Assembly (NCBI GenBank): GCA_018806915.1
Contig: JAGKQI010000078.1
Span: 620,001-684,000, forward strand
Origin: Phytophthora colocasiae
Taxonomy: Eukaryota > Oomycota > Peronosporomycetes > Peronosporales > Peronosporaceae
Direction of reading: 5' to 3'
DNA length: 64,000 nt
Part shown: piece by piece, positions 28,078 through 36,239 of the stretch
Position numbering within the stretch: the first letter of the stretch is position 1
How the letters are laid out: each line of letters begins with the position of its first letter
Notes under the pieces: generated by a model
Databases searched by the model: none
Seen by the model: the letters and a program-made list of their open reading frames with translations, nothing else
What the model was told of the DNA's origin: nothing
Position numbers and translations under genes: made by a program

Positions 28078-30798
28078 ATGCTCCGCGCACTGCGTCTGCG
28101 TCGCGCTGTGGCTTCTGTGGGTCATTGGAGAGCAGCGCGTCCATCTGCTTCAGCTGGTCGCGCGTTGACGTCTCTCTCCTCTCGCTCAATTCTGCAGAAT
28201 TCGCGTCAAAGTGTCGCAATTACGCGGTCCTTTGCCTCAGCGGATTTATCTGCTGCTTCAATTGTGTCTTTAACGGAAGAGCAACGTGAAAATGTCGTTA
28301 AAGTACTGAAAGTCCGCTGTAACTCTCTATTCGATGATAACAAGGCGTATGTGTCTCCATCGGAAGCTCTTCCACTCTGGCTGGAGGATGTCCAGCTACT
28401 ACAGACTAAGTACGAGACGGAACAGCTTAAGGAAGAAGTAGAACGAGCTTATGAAAGTGGCGTGGCTATTGCATCTAAGCAGAAGCAGTTTGAACTGGCT
28501 AAGGAGCTGACCAAACAGATGCAACAGCTTGGATTTAGTCCGACAGAACGGATTCATCAATACCTCATCCGTAATGTGGCTCTGGAGCTTCGTAGTGGAC
28601 CCACGCAGACGCCATTAGAGGATCTACGGGAGCTGTTGAAGGATGTTACGGACGATATGTGGGAACGAGAGATCATTAGCGTTGTGGAGCGTGAAATGCG
28701 GCCGCTGCATCTTAAAACGACCAAGGAATTCGAGCTGTTCCACAAGCGCCTTATTGCTGGCATTGAAGCTCAACTGGACGAATATGAACGTACGATTAGC
28801 ACGCAAGATAAGGAGATGAAACTGATGAGATCAACGGTGCCATACAACGAAGCCCTACGTGTGTACGTGGACAACAACGTTAAGTTTGGACGGATGCTGG
28901 AGTTAATGGTCAAACGCGATCTCGTGGTTGATGTGGAAACGTATGAAGCGCTGCTCCTTGGTGCGCGTTGGAATGAGATCCCAGCAGCGCTCAGTCAACT
29001 GTTGGATTCCAAGCTTGTGGACGAGCTCACGACTTCGAATGCTAGTGACCACGTCCACAGGCTCTGGGTGAACGCTATGAAAGCTATTGTGCGCTCAAGT
29101 ACCGAGCGTTTCAGCTCCCTGTCGTCTAGTGTGTACAAGAGAGACGTTGATCAGCTGCGGAAGGTGTTCGTGCATGTGGACAAGCGCCTTTCTAACGCGT
29201 TCCCCAAGTTCGGCTTCGCTACACCGGAGCAGTACAACGAGGTGTACACGATGCGCATTAAGGCTGCGGCTGCGTGCGGTCTTATTGCACCGTTGAAGAG
29301 ACTTCTGGACGAGTACGTTGAGCGTGCACCTTTGAGTGCCGATGGTGAGAAACCTGTGTTGTCTAAGGAGCCGTTCTTGACGGCATTGGAGATTTTCCCG
29401 TGGTCGTTGATGGATGTTCTGATGCTCTCCCGTGAGGACGCTTTGGCTCGTGCTGAGGGCCGTGATGTGGCGAGATCCCCGCACGTAATGGAGATGCGGA
29501 AGGTGTACGAGCGCGTTATGCAGAAGTTGGTCAACGCTCAGCAGACTATCGAGGATACGAAGCGAAAGCTGAATGAAGGAGACATTAAGCTGGATGACGA
29601 TGAGCACCGTGCGCTGGTTGATGAGCAGAATTATGCACACCAGATCGTTGAGAAGGAGTCGAGGACAGCTACTACCGTTGAGCGACGACTCGATAACGCG
29701 CGTGTCCTCAAGGCTAACCAGGTCTTGATTAAAGAGCTCTTGGACCGTGCAGATCTGACGGTGGGTTATGCGCTGAACAAGTTTGTTTACGCAGGATTTG
29801 ACGTGGAAAACGACCTGGACGTGAGGGTTAAACTCATGGAGCAGTACATGAAGTCTGCTCGACGATTGGATAGACGCCTCTCGCAGCGTGAGAAGCACGT
29901 GAGTCCTCACATGATGCAGCGCATCTTCAAGGAGGTTAATGCGGTCTCTGACAACGTGCAGTCGGGCGGAATTGACGTACAAAATCCGGAGACTAGGGAA
30001 AAGTTGACTAAGTTCTTCGAGAGTGCTGTTTGCGCGGCCGTGCGGTTCTGGCGTAACAAGGAGACGGATGCTCTTGTGCGTCGTCAGCAGCGGTTGTTGG
30101 GTACCCAACAGCTTGTTCAGTCCGAGTACGACGAGCTGATCTTCCAGCGAGCGACGAACTTGGATGTGCGAGGTGCCCACTCTCTTCTGCAGGAAATGCA
30201 CAATGCCGGAATGAAGCCGTCGCAGGAAGCTATTCACCGTATTGCGCTTGGATTGCTGTACCAGCGTAAGGTTTCACCGGGTGGTGAACTTTTCTCCATG
30301 ACGCATGGAAAGGAGGGAGAAACTAACGCAGAAGGGGAAACTGAAGAGGTTGAAGACAAAGAGTCCACAGCAGCAGCAGAGGCAGCGCTGGACTCGGACC
30401 TAACTGCTCTTCTAACTGTATCGGACAAGGATGCCATCGAGCATGAACTTGGCCTTGGTGGTCTCGAGCTGGACGGTGATGATGACAAACTCAGTGCTGA
30501 GAGTGCCGCTGCTCAACGGACTTTGTTGCTAGGATCGGATGCTCCTGTAAGTATCGAAGATCTCATCGGCTTCCTACAGGACTGGTACAACCTGTATGGG
30601 GTGATACCTCTCGGCAAGACCGTTGTGCCTGTGCTGGCTCAACTACTAGACTCGAGCAATTTCCCAGAGTTCCGTCGGCTACTACAGATTCTGGAATCGA
30701 TGGAAGGTGGCTTGACTCCGGCTACGCAGCTGTGGCTTGAGAAGCGACTGGATCGACTTGGTGGCAAGACACTGGACGACTTCCGTCTGCAAAAGTAA
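28078..30798 (+). CDS. Mitochondrial helical-repeat protein, function unknown
   Basis: A 906-residue protein starting MLRALRLRRAVASV. The first 55 residues are Arg/Ser/Ala-rich without acidic residues and end in ITRSFAS, a typical mitochondrial presequence cleavage site. The body is alpha-helical. Two stretches (about 137-170 ending LGFSPTERIHQYLI, and about 695-735 with LLQEMHNAGMKPS) resemble pentatricopeptide-type helix pairs, but the repeats are too sparse to call a PPR protein firmly. An acidic low-complexity insert lies near 750-820. It may act in mitochondrial RNA or ribosome function. That is inference. No introns are needed. Confidence 0.8.
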   Translation: MLRALRLRRAVASVGHWRAARPSASAGRALTSLSSRSILQNSRQSVAITRSFASADLSAASIVSLTEEQRENVVKVLKVRCNSLFDDNKAYVSPSEALPLWLEDVQLLQTKYETEQLKEEVERAYESGVAIASKQKQFELAKELTKQMQQLGFSPTERIHQYLIRNVALELRSGPTQTPLEDLRELLKDVTDDMWEREIISVVEREMRPLHLKTTKEFELFHKRLIAGIEAQLDEYERTISTQDKEMKLMRSTVPYNEALRVYVDNNVKFGRMLELMVKRDLVVDVETYEALLLGARWNEIPAALSQLLDSKLVDELTTSNASDHVHRLWVNAMKAIVRSSTERFSSLSSSVYKRDVDQLRKVFVHVDKRLSNAFPKFGFATPEQYNEVYTMRIKAAAACGLIAPLKRLLDEYVERAPLSADGEKPVLSKEPFLTALEIFPWSLMDVLMLSREDALARAEGRDVARSPHVMEMRKVYERVMQKLVNAQQTIEDTKRKLNEGDIKLDDDEHRALVDEQNYAHQIVEKESRTATTVERRLDNARVLKANQVLIKELLDRADLTVGYALNKFVYAGFDVENDLDVRVKLMEQYMKSARRLDRRLSQREKHVSPHMMQRIFKEVNAVSDNVQSGGIDVQNPETREKLTKFFESAVCAAVRFWRNKETDALVRRQQRLLGTQQLVQSEYDELIFQRATNLDVRGAHSLLQEMHNAGMKPSQEAIHRIALGLLYQRKVSPGGELFSMTHGKEGETNAEGETEEVEDKESTAAAEAALDSDLTALLTVSDKDAIEHELGLGGLELDGDDDKLSAESAAAQRTLLLGSDAPVSIEDLIGFLQDWYNLYGVIPLGKTVVPVLAQLLDSSNFPEFRRLLQILESMEGGLTPATQLWLEKRLDRLGGKTLDDFRLQK

Positions 30799-31024
30799 CG
30801 AGTAGTGGACCGTAGTTTTGTTTGGTATCGGATGTGGATAGAATTTTGAATGGAAGAAGACCCATTCTCAATGCAGACATACAGTATCACCACCTTGTAC
30901 TCGATGATAGCATTGTTTTCGTTAGTGTAACGTTAGTCGAAGGTTACATTTCGATTTGGTCCAACGATGTCGACAAGTACGTTCCCAGTGCCTCCACCTA
31001 CAGCAAAAGACCATCAATAACCCA
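30799..31024. other. Convergent 3' spacer
   Basis: 226 bp between the ends of the mitochondrial gene (plus) and LAMTOR2 (minus). Only 3' untranslated sequence is expected, and nothing else is seen. Confidence 0.5.
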
Positions 31025-31589
31025 TCACGTCTTCAACAAAACCAACAACATCATCACCTTAGCCTTGAGAAGCCCAGCAGGCGCATCAGCGCCTGAGTAA
31101 GCACAAAGCAGGAAGCTCTTGCCTGCCACCGTCATTGCCAAGCGACCACGCTAACACAACAGATAGAACAGAGTCACTAATGCACTCATAACAGGAGCAC
31201 GAAATACTGTAGCTAACCTCAAGCTCCACGAGCATCGTGCGTAGATCTCCTGTTGGGTTGGCTTCTTTACCAGCATGTAAGTACTCGCCCCACGTGTGAG
31301 AAGCAATGGCACCCACGACTTTGTGGTCCACAGTTTCTCCATCACCAACAGATCCAACAAGCGCTCCCTCCAGAGTCATAAGCCTACATTTACAAGAAAA
31401 AAAAGGTGTATCAGAAAATTTTTAAAAATGCTCGTAACTTTTGCTACAGATGGCAGTGAGAGCTGCAACTTGCAGCATTCACATTGCAAAACGAAGGAGA
31501 TTATGTATATACACTACGTACATGCACGCATTAACACCATCGCCCACAATCTGGTCCAGAACTTCCGGCAACACCTTCGCCCGTAGCAT
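31025..31589 (-). CDS. LAMTOR2: LAMTOR2 (p14) Ragulator subunit, three exons
   Basis: Exons 31522-31589, 31218-31383 and 31025-31150 (minus) are joined by GT-AG introns (GTACGT...TGTAG, 138 bp; GTTAGC...GTTAG, 67 bp). They give 119 residues: MLRAKVLPEVLDQ... then EGALVGSVGDG, KVVGAIASHTWGEY, LRTMLVELE and FLLCAYSG...GLLKAKV. Order and length match LAMTOR2 of the roadblock fold (about 125 residues). LAMTOR2 pairs with LAMTOR3 in the Ragulator scaffold that recruits Rag GTPases and TORC1 to the lysosome. It is read correctly only after splicing, and the exon phases agree. It is divergent from ATG101 with 128 bp between the start codons. Confidence 0.87.
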
Positions 31590-31717
31590 ATTCAAAAATA
31601 TTTTCTGAAAAAATAATGTGACGTACTAAAAATACACAAATCACAAATAGGACCAAAATTAATTTATTTCTCCAATAGCTACAGTTACATTCTGAGAAAT
31701 TCTTCAAGACAGGGAAT
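31590..31717. promoter_or_regulatory. Compact divergent promoter LAMTOR2 / ATG101
   Basis: Only 128 bp separate the two start codons, so both 5' untranslated regions and promoters must fit or overlap here. The sequence is AT-rich and contains a TGACGT half-site (31619-31624), known as a core for bZIP factors. Whether it is used is unknown. Confidence 0.6.
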
Positions 31718-32682
31718 ATGTTAAGCTCAACTGGAATCGCTTCAAGCTCCATGGGCAGCGGCATTAACACTGGGGGAGGTGTACCTGCTTCGTCCTGGAA
31801 AGAGCATCTATTGGACGAAATCCCTGTGGCTGCAGAGGACGTGGGGGATGCTGTCACTTGTTTACTTCATACCATTCTATTCACACGCGCTCCTGGTCCT
31901 GTTCGTCCGAGTGAAGCCACTTGCCAGGCGTTTCCCAATGTCACGTACGCTCTGTGTGCAGTTGGAGACGTGAGTCGCAAGGTCGACCATGCAGTGCGTG
32001 GCTTTGAGGAGTCGGTGGTTCTAGGGGGAAGCTTGGCGGCTGGTAGCAGCTACATGATGGGAGGCAGCAGTATGATGACTCCTTACGGACAACCGTCGGT
32101 TAACTCTATGGGCACTAGCAATGTCAGAGGAGCCAATAGTGGCTACATTGCAGTGACATTCTTTGAACGAAAAGTGAAGAGTGCACTGTTTGGTCTGATG
32201 TCTAATGAAGAAAAGACAATTTTCGAGAAGTGGATCATTCCAGTGACTGTTACGTCGTCCCCTGCTGCATCACAAGGTAAATGGATGGATTATAAGGTAA
32301 ATAACTGAGTATTAACTTACTGTGTTTTATTTTTTTTTGTAGAGGAACGAGAGTTGTGTGCTGGGGAGACTGAGGCCGCACTGCAGAACGCTCTGCTACA
32401 TATTCTTACGGCGGTGCAGAATATTGAGCACATTCCGGTTGCGATGTATGACTTTGAGATCACTACGTACAACAACCTAGAGGAGGCACAATTTGGAAGT
32501 AGTTACAGAGGCGGCTTGGGCAGTGCAAGTGTGCGGTTGATGCCGTAGCTTTGCGTATTAAAAACAGTGAATATTATTTTGCAGCTATCAAAGGCTCAAT
32601 GGAGGGCCCGATGATTCTCACCAGCGCCCAGATCATCGGTAGCTACTGCCTACCTCCCAATATGGCGAATTACCACACATAA
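31718..32682 (+). CDS. ATG101: ATG101 autophagy-initiation protein, three exons
   Basis: Exons are 31718-32276, 32343-32528 (or 32522) and 32585-32682. Intron 1 (32277-32342, GTAAATGG...TTGTAG) is well supported. The donor of intron 2 is uncertain between two in-phase GT sites six bases apart. The family signature is clear: VTCLLHTILFTRAPGPVRP, then FPNVTYALCAVGD, FFERKVK, FEKWIIPVTV and YDFEITTYN, the order seen in plant and animal ATG101. ATG101 is a HORMA-domain protein that binds ATG13 in the ATG1 kinase complex. Length is about 280. There is a Gly/Ser/Met-rich insert in the middle and a Ser/Gly-rich N-terminus. The initiating ATG may be further upstream only if another exon exists. Confidence 0.85.
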
Positions 32683-32889
32683 CACAGTGTCTCGATGCAT
32701 TTCTTAACGTTTTTCCTACGTCGTGGAATTTCCAGTCTTCACTTGATGCAGTACGTTGCCAGTAAATTATCGACACTCCGTCCAAAGAATACGTTCTTCC
32801 GTCGCTATTTGATTAACCAAACGACTTGGTTCGCAGAATTTAAATGCTGTGAAGTGGCTGGTGGGAAGATATCTCCCTAATGAATTTCT
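32683..32889. other. 3' flank of ATG101, no gene
   Basis: No supported gene. The duplicated TPR-gene segment begins about 32890. Confidence 0.5.
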
Positions 32890-33280
32890 GAAAGAAGACC
32901 CATTGAGCTGTAGCTGGGTAAGATAATTCCTGACGAAGTTCATAATGAGGTGCTGAAGATCCACGGGTAGTTCCTATTCTACTTCCGTCACTGTATATTC
33001 TCGCTGATACGATCGTCCTCGGTGATTCAGAAGCTAACGGAGGTCTGTACATCGTGGAAGGGTTTATTTTCTTTGAAAAACTATTCTCACTTTCCCCAAA
33101 ACGTACAGAATTATCCAAAGAGAATGAAATGGTTTCCATCTCAATAGAAGATTCCGATGATGAGCTGGAGAATGCAGTCTTTCGTGAAAACCAGGCGATA
33201 CACGTATCCGTGGAACTTGTGTGGTTTTCCGGCCTGAACTCTTCTTACTGGTGTTTTTAAGTCTCCCATCCAGCACAACT
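32890..33280 (-). pseudogene. Partial copy of the TPR gene 5' end
   Basis: The stretch matches about 63400-63690 at most positions (start MYRPPLASESPRTIVSAR here, MYGPPLASESPRTIVSAR there) and includes upstream sequence. Coding similarity stops after about 50 codons (near 32890). It carries about 130 bases (33151-33280) that are missing in the other copy. It lies downstream of a CRN gene in the same arrangement as at the right end of the window, so a CRN-plus-TPR segment was duplicated and truncated here. Confidence 0.75.
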
Positions 33281-33442
33281 ACCAGTACGAGACGAGTTTT
33301 CTTGATTTTAGGTCCACCGGTACTTAACTGAGTCTATCCTAAAAAAGGTCGTTTCAAACCGGACGTACTCAAAAGGTGATGACGTGATGTTGACATAAGT
33401 ATCTTCACCATAACTGCCAGAGCGGAGTCACAGCAGAAACTT

Positions 33443-36100
33443 TCAAGAAAGCACAATCCCTATCTGAAGCACAATTACCAATTTCTCCCCAGCTACAGGC
33501 TCGACAATCCACTTCACCACCCCAGTGTTGCAATCGACCGTGACGATACCAAGACCAGGCGACTTCCAACCACTTATGCTATCCTGCTGAAAATGAGTGA
33601 GCTCCTGGCAAAAGACGAGCGCAAGATCCCACCTTTTCCACTTTAGCTTTCGGTAACCACCCTCGTTTTCAGGCCCTGTGCACTCACCATTCAAACCCTC
33701 GATGATTTTCTTCAGCGCACCACTGTCAAGTTTCATCCCCCAATGTTTATATTCGCAAATGAACAGTGGATTGGTATCTCCAGGGACCATCACGTAACAA
33801 TCCAATCTCTTGAAGTTCTGAGTGCGAAAAAGATGACCGAAGTTACAGGCATTATGACCGTCACCGTTGAGGTCAACAAGATATTCCGGCCATTCCGCGT
33901 TAAGCGGACCCAAAAACGGGATCGACATACCTGCGAACTTTTGCTTTAAACCAGTGTATCTCTCCAACAACAACGCATTGGCATCAAAGTTGTATACACT
34001 CTGGAACGTCTCGTGCTGAAATTCACCCAATAAATCGGAGAAGAAATCGTTAAAGGTGGTTCCTCGCACACCATTTCTTCTCGAAGCACAGAAAAGCGCA
34101 TGGGCGACCGCGTTCTCGAGTTCATTCCCATCGTTATTAGCAGCGTTCGTGTTACTATGGGAGGGAGAGCCCATTCCTGAGCGATACTCTTCAAAAATGA
34201 AAGCTGTTGAATATTCTTTATCATCGTCGGAGTCGTAATACGCTGACCGCTTCCCACCGAGCACTGCCAGGTACAGCAGCACATCCTTCTCCACGGCTGG
34301 AAATCGACAGGCTGTCCTCCAAGGGGTTGTTGTCTTTCTATACTGAAGGCTGCGCCTTGATACATCCACATCAGTAATATCTTGGTCGTCCAAGTTTGCA
34401 AAATGGCGATCCATGCCCGTAACCTCCACTTTTAATCTTTTCGCGGGACGTTTATCCGTGCTGTCATCACTGGAAGCTGGGCGCTTCTGACCAGAAAGTT
34501 CACTCATGCTGTCACCACCAGTAGCTGGATGCGTTCTATCAGGACTTTCAGTGCCGTAAACACATCCATTAAGAATCTTGAAATCAATAGCTTCACTGTT
34601 GGCATTGGCGTACGATAATGCCTTCATCTGTGCATGTCTCCCATGCGGAGTGCACATGAAACCTTTCACCATCAGAAGCTTGGCATGTATAGCCTCGAAC
34701 GCATTGTCTAGCAAGTCGGCCAACTCGAATGTTTCATTTCCAGCAACTTCCAGAACGAATTGTGACACAGCGTCCACGAAATACCGAGAAAACAAACCAC
34801 GAGAATTCTTGGCAATGAGGTCCACGACCGAGTACAATTCTATCGTCCTCTCCCATGCTTCTTTCTTCGCCGGATCCGAAAGGGGGATAGATTGATAAGC
34901 TGGGAAATGAGGCACAACACTCATCCACCAATGAGCGTCCGTACGACTGAGTTCCGACCGACTAACCAAGTTCGAGATCTTGGCGTCGGTACCCATAGCA
35001 ACCACGACCAGCCCACAAGCACGAAATACATTCAGTTGAAACGCTGATAATCTCTCCCTGGTTGGCGTCATTTCATCCAGAATGAAGAACGGTAACACTT
35101 TTCCATCTTTCTCCATTTGACAAAGCACAGCTTTGACAGCTTCCCGATCACGCTTGGCTACTCGGAACGTTTTGTTTACAACGCGGATCATCTGCGCGCC
35201 AACCTTAGCACGGGAACAGTACTCCAACAGTTCAATAATGAAGCCATACGTCCACAGTTCCTTCTTCATGTAAATATCGGAATTGCAGGACAAAAGCTCT
35301 TCTTCTTCTTCAGGGTTATCCACGTCATCCTTCTTGACCATCGAGCCGAAGGCATCCGCAATCGATGAGAAGTTTTTGTAAATCTTTTGGCAATCAATTC
35401 CGGTGGCACCAAGAGGCCAATAAAACCATGGTCGTTGTTTGCGTCCTTCACCCCCCAAAGCAAACGCCAGCTGCGTCTTCCCCATTCCAGATGACCCCCC
35501 AACATAGATAAAAGGCTTTGGATGTGGCTCCTTATAAATTTCGTCGATCTTGGTGAGAATCGGACCACAGTACTGTTGGCAGTTGTTCTGGATCTCTACA
35601 CCAAGTCTTTGGTAATACGCCAGCTCATCCGTGAGACTTGGAATTCGACTCTCGTGCACCACAATGGTAGTCAGGATACCTGGAACCACCACGAGTATGT
35701 GGATTTGATTCGCTTTCGGATTGTCCATGTCTTCCAGGCACTTAGAAATCAGATTCTCCCCCTGTAGCGATTTGTCTTCATGTATTAGAGATTCGACGAG
35801 AGTAGTCTTCCCGCCCTTCTTCAGCTTCTCCACATCTTCGGAGCCGGACTCGAGCCACGCCCCGTCATTCTTCGCCAGGAAGAGCTGTAGCTCATGAGAA
35901 GGAAACTGATACTTTTTCTCGTTACCTATCGCCGTCTTCAAGTCGTCCACAATCTCATTCGCACCAATATTGACAGAAAACAGGGACCCTTGAGCACCAA
36001 CCAGGCCGCAAAACAGAGTCAGCTTTCCCACGTTGGTTTCTTCTTGGAGCTTCTTATAGAGCTCAGATATTTTACGCAGCAGTTCCGCCTCGTTCTCCAT
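33443..36100 (-). CDS. Crinkler (CRN) effector with NTPase and REase-type domain, copy 1
   Basis: 885 residues, no intron, clean frame. The N-terminal ubiquitin-like header carries LQLFLAK (71-77) and IHILVVVP (about 133-140), the two hallmark motifs of oomycete CRN effectors, which are delivered into host cells and act in the nucleus. A P-loop NTPase follows (GGSSGMGKTQ, about 201-210; FFILDE as Walker B). A basic cluster (KRPAKRLKVE, near 550) fits a nuclear signal. The C-terminal region has Asp then 15 residues then E-Y-K, the core of a restriction-endonuclease-type nuclease, as known for several CRN families. No signal peptide is seen, as usual for many CRNs. The gene is head to head with copy 2, and the two are nearly identical outside the header. 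Confidence 0.92.
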   Translation of the reverse strand: MENEAELLRKISELYKKLQEETNVGKLTLFCGLVGAQGSLFSVNIGANEIVDDLKTAIGNEKKYQFPSHELQLFLAKNDGAWLESGSEDVEKLKKGGKTTLVESLIHEDKSLQGENLISKCLEDMDNPKANQIHILVVVPGILTTIVVHESRIPSLTDELAYYQRLGVEIQNNCQQYCGPILTKIDEIYKEPHPKPFIYVGGSSGMGKTQLAFALGGEGRKQRPWFYWPLGATGIDCQKIYKNFSSIADAFGSMVKKDDVDNPEEEEELLSCNSDIYMKKELWTYGFIIELLEYCSRAKVGAQMIRVVNKTFRVAKRDREAVKAVLCQMEKDGKVLPFFILDEMTPTRERLSAFQLNVFRACGLVVVAMGTDAKISNLVSRSELSRTDAHWWMSVVPHFPAYQSIPLSDPAKKEAWERTIELYSVVDLIAKNSRGLFSRYFVDAVSQFVLEVAGNETFELADLLDNAFEAIHAKLLMVKGFMCTPHGRHAQMKALSYANANSEAIDFKILNGCVYGTESPDRTHPATGGDSMSELSGQKRPASSDDSTDKRPAKRLKVEVTGMDRHFANLDDQDITDVDVSRRSLQYRKTTTPWRTACRFPAVEKDVLLYLAVLGGKRSAYYDSDDDKEYSTAFIFEEYRSGMGSPSHSNTNAANNDGNELENAVAHALFCASRRNGVRGTTFNDFFSDLLGEFQHETFQSVYNFDANALLLERYTGLKQKFAGMSIPFLGPLNAEWPEYLVDLNGDGHNACNFGHLFRTQNFKRLDCYVMVPGDTNPLFICEYKHWGMKLDSGALKKIIEGLNGECTGPENEGGYRKLKWKRWDLALVFCQELTHFQQDSISGWKSPGLGIVTVDCNTGVVKWIVEPVAGEKLVIVLQIGIVLS

Positions 36101-36120
36101 CTTTCTTATAAAGAGACGAA

Positions 36121-36136
36121 GGATTTTGGAATGAGG
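36121..36136 (-). promoter_or_regulatory. Oomycete initiator-type core promoter of CRN copy 1
   Basis: On the minus strand it reads CCTCATTCCAAAATCC, close to the oomycete core promoter GCTCATTYYNCAWTTT (initiator plus flanking element). It lies 21-36 bp before the start codon. Confidence 0.55.
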
Positions 36137-36195
36137 GAGAAAGGGGGGAAGAATTATGTTTGGTCGGTTTTAGTCACTACCTGCCTTAGTCGCAT

Positions 36196-36211
36196 CTTCA
36201 TTCCCACGATA
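36196..36211 (+). promoter_or_regulatory. Oomycete initiator-type core promoter of CRN copy 2
   Basis: Reads CTTCATTCCCACGATA, matching the TCATTYY initiator core. It ends 28 bp before the ATG at 36240. Its downstream half is a weaker match than that of copy 1. Confidence 0.5.
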
Positions 36212-36239
36212 ATAATCGGTACAGTAGTAATAAAGAAGG

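Noticed and set aside
29095..30237. 380-codon minus-strand frame inside the mitochondrial protein gene
   Set aside because: Antisense shadow. The plus-strand frame has a presequence and covers the whole region.
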